Assembly (NCBI GenBank): GCA_047602365.1
Contig: JASGHM010000001.1
Location: 806,001 to 870,000, forward strand
Reading direction: 5' to 3'
Length of the DNA stretch: 64,000 nucleotides
From: Piscinibacter sp047602365
Lineage (GTDB): Bacteria; Pseudomonadota; Gammaproteobacteria; Burkholderiales; Burkholderiaceae_C
Position 1 is the first letter of the stretch. The number at the start of each line of letters is the position of its first letter. This document shows positions 28,879 to 37,267 of this stretch, one piece after another. The translations under genes and the position numbers were made by a program. Under the pieces are notes generated by a model, which was not told where the DNA came from, ran no database searches, and saw only the letters and a program-made list of their open reading frames with translations.

Positions 28879-29148
28879 TCACTGGCCTTCGCCGAACTTG
28901 TCGTTGATCAACGCCACCAGGGCGTCGACGGCCTGCTGCTCGTCGGGGCCGGAGGTCTCGATCTCGACCTCGGTGCCCATACCGGCCGCCAGCATCATCA
29001 CGCCCATGATGCTCTTCGCGTTCACGCGGCGCCCGTTGCGGGACATGAAGACATCGCTGGCAAATCCGCCCGCCAGCTTGGTGAGCTTCGCCGAGGCGCG
29101 TGCGTGCAGCCCGAGCTTATTGCTGATGGTGACGGTGGTCCTGATCAT
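28879..29148 (-). CDS. ptsH: Phosphocarrier protein HPr
   Basis: 89 residues. The active-site His lies in KLGLHARASAKL and the regulatory Ser region reads NAKSIMGVMMLAAGMG, so it could be phosphorylated both by enzyme I and by an HprK kinase if one is present. It carries phosphate from PtsI to the EIIA protein encoded just upstream. Its coding region overlaps manX by 32 bases (29117-29148) in a different frame, so ptsH translation may depend on manX translation. Confidence 0.96.
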   Translation of the reverse strand: MIRTTVTISNKLGLHARASAKLTKLAGGFASDVFMSRNGRRVNAKSIMGVMMLAAGMGTEVEIETSGPDEQQAVDALVALINDKFGEGQ

Positions 29149-29566
29149 TTCCGCCCGGTTTGAAAGTCTGGTTCTGCGGCCGCGACGTGGCCACCTGCAT
29201 CACACCCTGGGTGGCCCCGGACATCGCCCGTGCCACCAGCGCATCGAGCGACTCGTCGGCGTAGCACAGCGAGCGCCACAGCATCGGCACGTTCACACCG
29301 GCGACCACCTTCACCTGCACGCCATCGGCCAGGCGCTGGGCCACGTTGCACGGCGTTGCGCCGAACACGTCGGTGAAGATCAGGGTCTCCGGCCGCGGCA
29401 GCCGGGCGAGGAGCTCGCGGGCCTGGGCCTCCACCTGCTCGGGCGACATGTCCGGGGTGACATCGAGTGCCTCGAGGCGGGACGCGCAGTCCGGGAACGC
29501 GTGCCCTGCCACCGATTTCAGCGATGACGCGAGAGGCGCGTGGGCAATGATCAGCAGGCCGGGCAT
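29117..29566 (-). CDS. manX: PTS EIIA component, mannose/fructose family
   Basis: 149 residues, an isolated EIIA-Man domain. The phosphorylated His is in LLIIAHAPLASSLK and the core strand reads LIFTDVFGATPCNVA. No IIB, IIC or IID partners are nearby, so it probably works as a sensor of PEP/nitrogen or carbon state, as proposed for related betaproteobacterial systems that affect polyhydroxyalkanoate metabolism. GATAAT on the minus strand (29575-29580) lies 8 bases before the ATG. The C-terminal tail that overlaps ptsH is His/Gln-rich and probably unstructured. Confidence 0.93.
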   Translation of the reverse strand: MPGLLIIAHAPLASSLKSVAGHAFPDCASRLEALDVTPDMSPEQVEAQARELLARLPRPETLIFTDVFGATPCNVAQRLADGVQVKVVAGVNVPMLWRSLCYADESLDALVARAMSGATQGVMQVATSRPQNQTFKPGGNDQDHRHHQQ

Positions 29567-29592
29567 GGGATGAAATTATCGGTGGAGAGCAA

Positions 29593-30861
29593 TCATCGGC
29601 CCTGCGCGCACCGTGCGGGCGGCTCGCCGTGCCGCAAAAACCACAGGTAGGACAGCAGACAGCACAGACCGAACAACGCGAAGGCGGCTCGGAACGCCGA
29701 CAGGGTCGAGCCGCCCGCGCGGGTCACCGCGTCGATCAGCAGGCCCAGACCCCATTGCAGCGCAAAGATCCCGGCGAAGATCACCAGGTTGTAGGCAGAC
29801 AGCGCTCGGCCGGCCTGCGCTGCCGGAAAGGCCTGCCCCACCGCCGGCTGCGACAAGGAAAGCACCGTGCAGCTCACGCAGAACAAGGCCCATGCCCAGG
29901 CCGTCGCGCGGTCGCCGAGAACTAGAGCCAGCGCAAGCAGGGCCAGGCTGACCGGGACGCCCCAGCGCACCAGACGCACGGCTGTCCAGCCACTGCGGTA
30001 AAGCTGCGGCACGACAGTTCCCCAGGCGAGGAATGCGAACAACATGCTCAGGTTGATGGCAAACAGCCCGGCCGCCGCCGCCTCGGCGCTCCAGCCGCAG
30101 ACGCGCACCAGCCACGGCCCGGCCCACAGCGTCTGGATCGCGATCATTCCTCCGTACTGGAAGAAGGCCAGCGGCGCGAAGCGCAGGAAGGCCGGGTGGC
30201 GCCACACCTCGGCGTAGCCGCCGGCCGATGTGGGTGCCATGTCCGGCGATGGCGCGTCGCGCGGAACGATCCAGGCAATCGCCAGCAACGCCAGCGCGAG
30301 CATGGCCGCGATCAGCCAGAACAGCCCGCGCCAGCCGAGCACCGGCAGCAGCCACTGCATCGGCAGCGTCGAGGCCACCATGCCCAGCGACCCGCTGGTC
30401 AGCATCCAGGAGTTGGCACGCAGTTGCGCTTCCGGCGTGAAGCTGCGGCGGAACGCGGTCAGCGGCGCCATCAGGCAGGCCCCGAGGCCGACGCCGATCA
30501 GCCCGCGCGCCACCGCCAGCGCCGCGAACGCCTCGGCGAGCGCGAACGCGGCGCAGCCCAGGACGGCCAGCGAGGTCAGCGCCAACAGCACCTTGCGCGG
30601 CCCGTGGCGGTCGAGCGCCTGGCCCAGCGGCAGCTGTACAGCGGCGAATCCAAGAAAGTATGCGCCCGCCAACAAACCAAGGTCACCCGCGCTCAGCGCC
30701 AGTTCCGCGCTGAAGGTCGGCGCCAAAGTAGCAGTGATCGCGCGCACCAGCGCAGAGAAGAAATACGCGAAGGCGAAGCTGGCAAACACCAGCGCGGCCT
30801 GCCGGGCGGGCATGGGCAGGCCGGCGCGTCCATCGGCGACGGGCGTCTGCAACGCGGTCAT
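29593..30861 (-). CDS. Major facilitator superfamily transporter
   Basis: 422 residues with 12 predicted membrane helices. The MFS signature after helix 2 reads GQALDRHGPRKVLL. No substrate can be read. The start at 30861 (MTALQTP) overlaps the stop of the upstream lipoprotein gene by 4 bases (ATGA), so the two are translationally coupled. The 26-base gap to manX places it convergent with nothing and possibly in the same transcript as manX-ptsH-ptsI. Confidence 0.9.
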   Translation of the reverse strand: MTALQTPVADGRAGLPMPARQAALVFASFAFAYFFSALVRAITATLAPTFSAELALSAGDLGLLAGAYFLGFAAVQLPLGQALDRHGPRKVLLALTSLAVLGCAAFALAEAFAALAVARGLIGVGLGACLMAPLTAFRRSFTPEAQLRANSWMLTSGSLGMVASTLPMQWLLPVLGWRGLFWLIAAMLALALLAIAWIVPRDAPSPDMAPTSAGGYAEVWRHPAFLRFAPLAFFQYGGMIAIQTLWAGPWLVRVCGWSAEAAAAGLFAINLSMLFAFLAWGTVVPQLYRSGWTAVRLVRWGVPVSLALLALALVLGDRATAWAWALFCVSCTVLSLSQPAVGQAFPAAQAGRALSAYNLVIFAGIFALQWGLGLLIDAVTRAGGSTLSAFRAAFALFGLCCLLSYLWFLRHGEPPARCAQGR

Positions 30862-31370
30862 GCGGGCAGGCGCAGCCCGGCGAAGAAGGTCTCGGCCAGC
30901 TCCGCCGACAAGGACTTGCCCAGCACGGTGGCCTGGTAGACCCGCAGCCCCTTGACGAAGAAGCCGGCCTGCTCGGACAGGCCCGTGCCGTCGGGGCCGC
31001 GACCCTCGAGGCGCAGTCGCACGGCGTTCGGGTTGGGTGTCATGCCGGGCACCTGCAACGGCGCGCCGACCGGCTCGGCCGCAGCGATGTTCGTGGTGGC
31101 CAGCCGCTGCAGTTCGATCAGCGTCGCCGAGACACGCGTGGGCTCGCTCACGTCGACGAAACTCAGCCCGAAGGTCGCACCGCCCGCGCTGCAGACCAGC
31201 ATCTCCATGCGCAGCGCCTGCCCGGCCACCGGTACGGTGCGCGCGTGGCGGTCCGGCTTGCAGGGGAAGGTGGCCACCACGCCGCTGCCTTCGGCCTGCA
31301 TCTCGCGCCAGTCGAGCGCGGGCGAGCAGGCGCACAGCACGAGCGCGAGCCAGGGCAATGAACGCTTCAT
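30858..31370 (-). CDS. Putative lipoprotein of unknown function
   Basis: 170 residues. The signal MKRSLPWLALVLCAC ends in a lipobox (LCAC), so the mature protein would be lipidated at Cys. The rest is a compact mixed fold (VATFPCKPDRHARTV, then MLVCSAGGATFGLSF), with two further cysteines that could form a disulfide. It overlaps the MFS gene by 4 bases. A GATAAT element 7 bases before the ATG suggests a leaderless start. It resembles small periplasmic transport accessory proteins, but no family is certain. Confidence 0.75.
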   Translation of the reverse strand: MKRSLPWLALVLCACSPALDWREMQAEGSGVVATFPCKPDRHARTVPVAGQALRMEMLVCSAGGATFGLSFVDVSEPTRVSATLIELQRLATTNIAAAEPVGAPLQVPGMTPNPNAVRLRLEGRGPDGTGLSEQAGFFVKGLRVYQATVLGKSLSAELAETFFAGLRLPA

Positions 31371-31411
31371 GCGGGTGATTATCCGGGCCGCCCTGCCGTG
31401 ACAATGCCCGC

Positions 31412-32677
31412 ATGACCGCCCCGACGATTTCTCCGCTGCCGCTGGCCGGCGTGCGCGTGCTCGACCTGTCTCGCGTGCTGGCCGGCCCCTGGTGCACGCA
31501 GACCCTGGCCGACCTCGGCGCCGACGTGGTCAAGATCGAGCGCCCGATGCGCAACGGCAGCGGCGGCGACGACACACGCGGCTGGGGCCCGCCCTTCCTG
31601 CACGACCGCGACGGCCACGACACCGCCGAGGCCGCCTACTACCTCGGCACCAACCGCAACAAGCGCTCGGTGACGGTCGACATCGCCCGCCCCGAAGGCC
31701 AGGAGCTGATCCGGCGCCTCGCCTCGCACAGCGACGTGTTCGTCGAGAACTTCAAGGTCGGCGACATGGCTCGATACGGGCTGGACAGCGAACGCCTGCT
31801 CGCGCTCAACCCCCGCCTCGTCTACTGCTCGATCACCGGCTTCGGCCAGACCGGCCCCTACCGCGACCGCGCCGGTTACGACTACGCCGTGCAGGGCATG
31901 GGCGGGCTGATGAGCGTGACCGGGCCGTCGCGCCAGGAGATCGCCGACGACGCCCCCGGCGGCGGGCCGCAGAAGGTGGGCGTGGCGGTGGCCGACCTGT
32001 TCACCGGCATGTACGCGACGACGGCCATCCTCGCCGCACTGCGCCACCGCGACGCCACCGGCCAGGGCCAGGCGATCGACATGGCGCTGCTCGACACCCA
32101 GGTGGCGATGCTCGCCAATCTCGGCGCCAACTACCTGACCACCGGCGTCGCGCCGCAGCGGGCCGGCAACGCGCACCAGAACATCGTGCCCTACCAGGTG
32201 TTCGAGGCGGCCGACGGCCACATGATCCTGGCCGTCGGCAACGACGGCCAGTTCGCCAAGTTCTGCGAGGTGGCCGGTTGCCCGGAACTGGCCCGCGACC
32301 CGCGCTTCGCCCGCAACGCCGACCGCGTGCGTCACCGAGCGGTGCTGGTGCCGCTGCTGGCCGAGCGCATGCGCCGACGCCCGAAGGCCGAGTGGCTCGC
32401 AGCTCTCGAGGCGGCCAAGGTGCCCTGCGGCCCGATCAACGACCTCGCCGAGGTGTTCGCCGATCCTCAGGTGCGGGCCCGCGGCATGACTGTCGAACTG
32501 CCGCACCCGCTGGCCGAACGGGTCCGGCTGGTGGCCAGCCCGATGAAGCTGTCGGCAACGCCGGTGCAGTACCGCCGGCCGCCGCCACTGCTCGGCGAAC
32601 ACACCGACGCCGTGCTGGCCGAAGCGGGGCTCGGCCTCGAAGACATCGCCGCCCTGCGCGCTGCCGGCGTGCTGTGA
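31412..32677 (+). CDS. CoA transferase, class III (CaiB/BaiF family)
   Basis: 421 residues. The start GVRVLDLSRVLAGPWCTQTLADLGADVVKIE is the hallmark of formyl-CoA:oxalate-type transferases. The region DMALLDTQVAMLANLGANYL contains the expected active-site Asp, and GGPQKVGVAVADLFTGMYA is the conserved central loop. It moves CoA between organic acids; the substrate is unknown. A GACAAT hexamer ends 6 bases before the ATG and no ribosome site is seen. It is divergent from the lipoprotein gene, with only 41 bases between the starts. Confidence 0.93.
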   Translation: MTAPTISPLPLAGVRVLDLSRVLAGPWCTQTLADLGADVVKIERPMRNGSGGDDTRGWGPPFLHDRDGHDTAEAAYYLGTNRNKRSVTVDIARPEGQELIRRLASHSDVFVENFKVGDMARYGLDSERLLALNPRLVYCSITGFGQTGPYRDRAGYDYAVQGMGGLMSVTGPSRQEIADDAPGGGPQKVGVAVADLFTGMYATTAILAALRHRDATGQGQAIDMALLDTQVAMLANLGANYLTTGVAPQRAGNAHQNIVPYQVFEAADGHMILAVGNDGQFAKFCEVAGCPELARDPRFARNADRVRHRAVLVPLLAERMRRRPKAEWLAALEAAKVPCGPINDLAEVFADPQVRARGMTVELPHPLAERVRLVASPMKLSATPVQYRRPPPLLGEHTDAVLAEAGLGLEDIAALRAAGVL

Positions 32678-32695
32678 CGCCCGCTCACGGCGCTC

Positions 32696-32710
32696 GTCAC
32701 AACTTGTGAC
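32696..32710. promoter_or_regulatory. 15-base palindrome downstream of the CoA transferase
   Basis: GTCACAACTTGTGAC (32696-32710) is a perfect inverted repeat of 7-base arms around one central base. It lies in the roughly 195-base gap between the CoA transferase gene and the degenerate kinase gene. It is the size of a dimeric regulator site, but no regulator gene is adjacent. Confidence 0.35.
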
Positions 32711-32873
32711 ATCTGCACCCCCCGGGTCCGAGGGAAAAACGCGCCGCACATCTGGCTTCGCGTCGCCTCTGGCGTGACACTCGGCGCCAGCATCTCGGCG
32801 CATGTCCACTCTCCGCCCGATCGGCCCGGCCGACGGCCGTTCTGGCGGTGTCGACGGGAAGGACAAGAAGTTC

Positions 32874-34037
32874 ATGGATATGTCAGACGTCGAGCGCCAT
32901 GGCGCCTCCGCCAGTCCGGGGAACCGCACGCACCCCGCGCCCACCACCGACGAGACCGAGGCGTCACAGCGCTGGCACCGGCTGGTGTCGGAGATCGGTG
33001 CGGCCACGGCCACGCCCCTGACCGCCGCGCTGGAGCGCATCCACGCGCTGATCTCCAGCGGCAAGATCGACCGCGCGGGCCTGCGCTCGCTGCGCGACGA
33101 GGTCGAGCAGGCGCGGCAGGCCGGCATGGTCGGCCAGCAGATCTCGCGTTTCGCGTCGGGCCGGCTGCGCCAGTCGCACGAGCGGCTGCAACTGGCCGAC
33201 ACGCTCAAGGGCGTGCTGGCGCATCGCCACCGCGAGACACAGTCGCGCGGCATCGTGCTCAGCCCGACGCTGAAGCCGGCCGAGGTCATCGTCGATGCCT
33301 CGTTGCTGTTCAGCCTGCTCAACACGGTGCTCGACTGGACGCTTGCCCACGCGCGCTCGAACATCGAGTTCCGCATCGACATGAAGTCGTGGCCGCAGCA
33401 CGCCCAGCTGGTCTGCCGCTTCGCGCACCGCCAGCTCGACCTGGCCGACGGGTCGGAACGTGCGCCCGACCCGTCCGAACTGGAATCGCTGACCTGGCGG
33501 CTGCTCGAGCAGACCGCCTGGACCATGGGCCTGCCGCTGGACCGCCGCGACGACCCGCTGTACTCGACGCTGACGATCGAGTTCCCGCGCACCGCCGGCG
33601 ACGAGATCGAGGGCGTCAGCACGCTGGAGATCGACGAGGGATTCGCCCCCTCGTCCAACTCCAAGCCGCTGGCCGGCAGCCACGTGCTGGTGGTGTCGGC
33701 ACGGCGCGACCTGCGCGTTCAGGTGCGCGACGCACTGCGCAACATGGGCCTGATCATCGACTTCGTCAGCTCGGTCGACGAGGCGACGGAGTTCTGCCGC
33801 GAGGGCCTGCCGCACGCGATCGTCATCGAGTCGATCCAGCGCGGCGAGAAGTTCGCCGTGCTGCGCGAGGAGATCAGCAACGAGGTGCCCGACTTCGTCT
33901 TCATCGAGATCATCGAGGAAGGCAACACCTTCGAGATGTCGGGCTTCAGCGGCTCGAACGTCGCGAAGGTCGGCCGCGACGTGATCGACAGCTCGCTGCC
34001 ATCGGCGCTGATGTTCGAGCTGTCCAAGGGCCTGTAG
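32874..34037 (+). CDS. Degenerate histidine kinase-receiver protein (catalytic residues missing)
   Basis: 387 residues from ATG 32874, chosen because GGGAAGGA (32856-32863) precedes it; an in-frame ATG at 32802 would add 24 residues. The first half looks like a DHp plus ATPase module (EIGAATATPLTAALERIHAL; a helix LLFSLLNTVLDWTLAHA like the N-box) but lacks the phospho-acceptor His and clear G-boxes. The second half is receiver-like (SHVLVVSARRDLRVQVRDAL), with Glu in place of the phospho-Asp (AIVIESIQ). It probably acts as an adaptor or phosphate-independent regulator. No partner kinase is adjacent. Confidence 0.7.
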   Translation: MDMSDVERHGASASPGNRTHPAPTTDETEASQRWHRLVSEIGAATATPLTAALERIHALISSGKIDRAGLRSLRDEVEQARQAGMVGQQISRFASGRLRQSHERLQLADTLKGVLAHRHRETQSRGIVLSPTLKPAEVIVDASLLFSLLNTVLDWTLAHARSNIEFRIDMKSWPQHAQLVCRFAHRQLDLADGSERAPDPSELESLTWRLLEQTAWTMGLPLDRRDDPLYSTLTIEFPRTAGDEIEGVSTLEIDEGFAPSSNSKPLAGSHVLVVSARRDLRVQVRDALRNMGLIIDFVSSVDEATEFCREGLPHAIVIESIQRGEKFAVLREEISNEVPDFVFIEIIEEGNTFEMSGFSGSNVAKVGRDVIDSSLPSALMFELSKGL

Positions 34038-34055
34038 CGCCGGCGCGGCGCCGGT

Positions 34056-34745
34056 TCACTTCAGGGCGCCGAACACCTTCTTCAGGATCGCGCTGCCGGC
34101 GGCGGCCGGGTTCTGGCGGATCTTCTTCTCTTCCTCGCCGATCATCAGGAACAGGCCGTCCAGCGCCTTGCCGGTCACGTACTGCTGCACGTTGGCCTCC
34201 TCCTTCTTGACCAGGCCCAGCCCCATGGCCTTGCTGGCCACGGCGTTGTACTTGTCGGCCAGCGACACCTTCTCGGTCGCCTTGGTGACGATGGGCAGGA
34301 ACTTCTCGGCCAGTGGCTCGCGCGTCTTGCCGGCGAAGAACTGGGTCACCGAGTTGTCGCCACCGGTCAGCACCTGGCGCGCGTCCTCGACGCTCATCGA
34401 CTTGACCGCATTGATCAGCAGCGGCTTGGCCTCCGGAACGGCCGCCTCGGCGGCGCGGTTCATCGCGGTGATCAGCTCGTCGACGCGCTTCTGCTGCCCG
34501 GTCATCTTCAGCAGCTTGGCGGCATCCTCCAGGAAGCCCGGCAGCGGAATCTGCACCTTCGGGTTGCCCAGGAAGCCGCCGCTGCGGCCGAGCAGCCCGA
34601 CCGCCGACGTCGCCCCCTTCTCCAGCGCGGCGCGCACGCCGGAGGCCGCGTCGGTCTCGCTGAGGTCGAAGGCCTCTGTGCCCGTGGTCATCCCATACAG
34701 ACCGGTGCCAACCACCAGCCCTGCCGTAAACTGCCTGCGTTGCAT
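34056..34745 (-). CDS. DUF4197 family periplasmic protein
   Basis: 229 residues. The N-terminus MQRRQFTAGLVVGTGLYGMT has a paired arginine and a hydrophobic stretch, so export is likely, possibly through Tat. The DUF4197 core is clear: GVRAALEKGATSAVGLLG, VQIPLPGFLEDAAKLLK and KYNAVASKAMGLGLVKKEE. The function of the family is unknown. AGGGGA lies just before the ATG on the minus strand. Its start codon is only 12 bases from that of the divergent thioredoxin-like gene. Confidence 0.88.
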   Translation of the reverse strand: MQRRQFTAGLVVGTGLYGMTTGTEAFDLSETDAASGVRAALEKGATSAVGLLGRSGGFLGNPKVQIPLPGFLEDAAKLLKMTGQQKRVDELITAMNRAAEAAVPEAKPLLINAVKSMSVEDARQVLTGGDNSVTQFFAGKTREPLAEKFLPIVTKATEKVSLADKYNAVASKAMGLGLVKKEEANVQQYVTGKALDGLFLMIGEEEKKIRQNPAAAGSAILKKVFGALK

Positions 34746-34757
34746 GTGATTCCCCTG

Positions 34758-35267
34758 ATGAAAACCAGCCGCCATCTTGCCGTCACGCTGCTTGCCCTGG
34801 CAATCGGGGCCGGCGTGTACCTGAGCTTCGATCGGCCGGGGCCGCCGGTGCCCGTGCCGGTGGTCGGTTATACGTTGCTCGATGGCAAGACCGCGTCGAC
34901 GGCCCAGTGGCCTGGGCAGGTCATGCTGGTCAACTTCTGGGCCACCACCTGCGCGGTGTGCATCAAGGAGATGCCGCGCATCATCGAGACGCACGAGCGC
35001 TTCAAGTCGCGCGGCTTCGACACGCTGGCGGTGGCGATGAGCTACGACCCGCCCGCCGCGGTGGTCGACTACGCACAGTCGCGCCGCCTGCCCTTCGGCG
35101 TGGCGATCGACAACACCGGCGCGATCGCCCGCAGCTTCGGCGAGATCAAGGGCACGCCGACCACGTTGCTCGTCGACAAACGTGGCCGCATCGTGCGCCG
35201 CTTCGTCGGTGAACCCGACTTCGCGCAACTGCACGGGCTGATCGAGCAGTTGATCGCCGAGGGCTGA
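34758..35267 (+). CDS. TlpA-like thiol:disulfide oxidoreductase, membrane anchored
   Basis: 169 residues. One N-terminal membrane helix (about residues 7-24) leads to a periplasmic thioredoxin fold with the redox pair in FWATTCAVCIKEMP and the cis-Pro loop EIKGTPTTLLVD. It probably reduces cytochrome c maturation partners or other periplasmic thiols. It has no good ribosome site, and its start is 12 bases from the divergent DUF4197 start, so the two promoters must overlap each other's coding regions. A TTG 18 bases upstream is in frame but unlikely. Confidence 0.88.
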   Translation: MKTSRHLAVTLLALAIGAGVYLSFDRPGPPVPVPVVGYTLLDGKTASTAQWPGQVMLVNFWATTCAVCIKEMPRIIETHERFKSRGFDTLAVAMSYDPPAAVVDYAQSRRLPFGVAIDNTGAIARSFGEIKGTPTTLLVDKRGRIVRRFVGEPDFAQLHGLIEQLIAEG

Positions 35268-35283
35268 CGCGCGCAGGGCCAGC

Positions 35284-36255
35284 TCAGGCCCAGAAGTACC
35301 AGACGAACCAGATCACCAGCGCGATCAGCACCGCGCGCAGCGGGTTGGTGCCCGAGGCGAACAGATCGCTCCAGTCGAAGTCGTCGCCGAAGCCGCCATG
35401 GCCGCGACGCTGCGCCCCCTCGGCTTCCATCTTCGCGGCGAATTCGCGCCGGCGCGGCAGGTCGGCGTCCAGCGCTTCGAGGCGCCGCTTGACCACCTCG
35501 GGCGCGGGCCTCGCCGCATGCGCACGCAGCGCCGGGCCCAGCGTCGCCACACGCTCGTGCGCATCGGCCAGCCGGCTGACGGCCAGCGTCGCGCCGCACT
35601 GCGCGCAGTCGACCGACTGGCCCGGCGGCAGCGCTGCGCCGCAGGCGCCGCATTGCAGCGCCTGGCTGCGCGCGGCGTCGCGGTGCACCGCCTGCGGCTC
35701 GATCGCGCCCTCGGGGTCGAGCGCCCGCGCCAGCCGGGCGACGTCGAGCAGGCCCGGCACGGAGGCGCAGTACGGGCAGGCCTCGTCGGCCTTGCCGAGT
35801 GCGGCGCCGCAGTTGACGCAGTCGATCCGGCCCTGCTTCTCGAGCAGCCGCGCGCGGTCGATCCTCGACATCGGCCGCCACAGCCCCTTCTCCTGCAGGA
35901 ACTGCGCGAAGCTCTGGTAGGCGCCATGGCCGGCGCGGCATTCGAGCTGCAGCGACTGGCCCCAGCGCGAGCGGTTGTGCACCGTCTTCAGCGCCGCGCC
36001 GCAGCGCGCGCAGCCGGCCTTCGGGTCCAGCGTGCGGTGCGGCAGCGCGTGCGCACCGGCCATCGCACCGACCAGGTCGAGCAGCGCCGGCCCGCCGAGC
36101 CGGGCCGTCTCGGTCTGGTCGAACCAGACCAGGTGGCAGGGACTGCACAGGTCGATCTCCACCGGGCGGCCGTAGTGGCCGGCCAGCGCCAGCCGCTGCA
36201 TCGTCTGATGGCAGTTGCCGCAGGCGATCGCCGCTTCGCTCGCGCCGGCGGCCAT
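35284..36255 (-). CDS. Zinc-ribbon-rich protein with C-terminal membrane helix, unknown function
   Basis: 323 residues with at least four CxxC pairs: ACGNCHQ/LCSPCHL, CARCGAAL, CVNCGAAL with CPYCASV, and CGACGAAL with CAQCGATL. These probably form several zinc ribbons in the cytosol. The C-terminal NPLRAVLIALVIWFVWYFWA is a membrane helix, so the protein is tail-anchored. The middle (RPAPEVVKRRLEALDADLPRRREF) is helical. It follows lipA by 10 bases in the same direction and may be co-transcribed. I do not recognise a named family. Confidence 0.75.
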   Translation of the reverse strand: MAAGASEAAIACGNCHQTMQRLALAGHYGRPVEIDLCSPCHLVWFDQTETARLGGPALLDLVGAMAGAHALPHRTLDPKAGCARCGAALKTVHNRSRWGQSLQLECRAGHGAYQSFAQFLQEKGLWRPMSRIDRARLLEKQGRIDCVNCGAALGKADEACPYCASVPGLLDVARLARALDPEGAIEPQAVHRDAARSQALQCGACGAALPPGQSVDCAQCGATLAVSRLADAHERVATLGPALRAHAARPAPEVVKRRLEALDADLPRRREFAAKMEAEGAQRRGHGGFGDDFDWSDLFASGTNPLRAVLIALVIWFVWYFWA

Positions 36256-36265
36256 CGCGCTCAGC

Positions 36266-37249
36266 TCAGGACACGCCGGCCCGCGCTGCCTGCTTGTCGG
36301 CGTGGTAGCTCGAGCGGACCAGCGCGCCGACGGCAGCGTGGCTGAAGCCCAGCTTCACGGCCTCGGCCTCGAACATCTTGAAGGTGTCGGGGTGCACGTA
36401 GCGGCGAACCGGCAGGTGGTGGCCGCTGGGCGCGAGGTACTGGCCGATGGTCAGCATGTCGATGTCGTGCGCGCGCATGTCGCGCATCACCGCGAGGATC
36501 TCCTCGTCGGTCTCGCCCAGGCCGACCATCAGGCCGCTCTTCGTCGGCACGTCGGGGTGCAACGCCTTGAACTTCTTCAGCAGGTTCAGGCTGAAGGCGT
36601 AGTCCGAGCCCGGGCGCGCTTCCTTGTACAGGCGCGGCACGGTCTCCAGGTTGTGGTTCATCACGTCGGGCGGCGCGGCCTTCAGGATCTCCAGCGCACG
36701 GTCGTCGCGGCCGCGGAAGTCGGGCACCAGCACCTCGATGCGGGTGGCCGGCGACAGCTCGCGGGTCTGGCGGATGCACTCGACGAAGTGGCCGGCGCCG
36801 CCGTCGCGCAGGTCGTCGCGGTCGACGCTGGTGATGACCACGTACTTCAGCTTCAGCGCGGCGATGGTGCGCGCGAGGTTGCCCGGCTCGTCGGCGTCCA
36901 GCGGGTCGGGCCGGCCATGGCCGACGTCGCAGAACGGGCAGCGCCGCGTGCACTTGTCGCCCATGATCATGAAGGTGGCCGTGCCGTGGCCGAAACACTC
37001 GCCGATGTTCGGGCAGGAGGCTTCCTCGCACACCGTGTGCAGCTTGTGCTCGCGCAGGATCTGCTTGATCTCGTAGAAGCGTGTCGTCGGCGAGCCAGCC
37101 TTGACGCGGATCCAGTCCGGCTTCTTCAGCGTCTCGGCGGCCACGACCTTGATCGGGATGCGCGCCGTCTTGGCCTGCGCCTTCTGCTTGGCACTGGCGT
37201 CGTAGGCGCCGGCGTCCTTGGCTTCGTGGGTGACGTTCTCGGTCGGCAT
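36266..37249 (-). CDS. lipA: Lipoyl synthase
   Basis: 327 residues, a radical-SAM enzyme that inserts two sulfurs into protein-bound octanoyl chains. Both iron-sulfur sites are complete: the auxiliary cluster cysteines in CEEASCPNIGEC and the radical-SAM CxxxCxxC in CTRRCPFCDV. The C-terminal RSSY motif that ligates the auxiliary cluster is present (VRSSYHAD). It lies directly after lipB in the conserved dacA-dat-ybeD-lipB-lipA order. Confidence 0.98.
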   Translation of the reverse strand: MPTENVTHEAKDAGAYDASAKQKAQAKTARIPIKVVAAETLKKPDWIRVKAGSPTTRFYEIKQILREHKLHTVCEEASCPNIGECFGHGTATFMIMGDKCTRRCPFCDVGHGRPDPLDADEPGNLARTIAALKLKYVVITSVDRDDLRDGGAGHFVECIRQTRELSPATRIEVLVPDFRGRDDRALEILKAAPPDVMNHNLETVPRLYKEARPGSDYAFSLNLLKKFKALHPDVPTKSGLMVGLGETDEEILAVMRDMRAHDIDMLTIGQYLAPSGHHLPVRRYVHPDTFKMFEAEAVKLGFSHAAVGALVRSSYHADKQAARAGVS

Positions 37250-37267
37250 GGTGGTCGTTCGCCCTGT

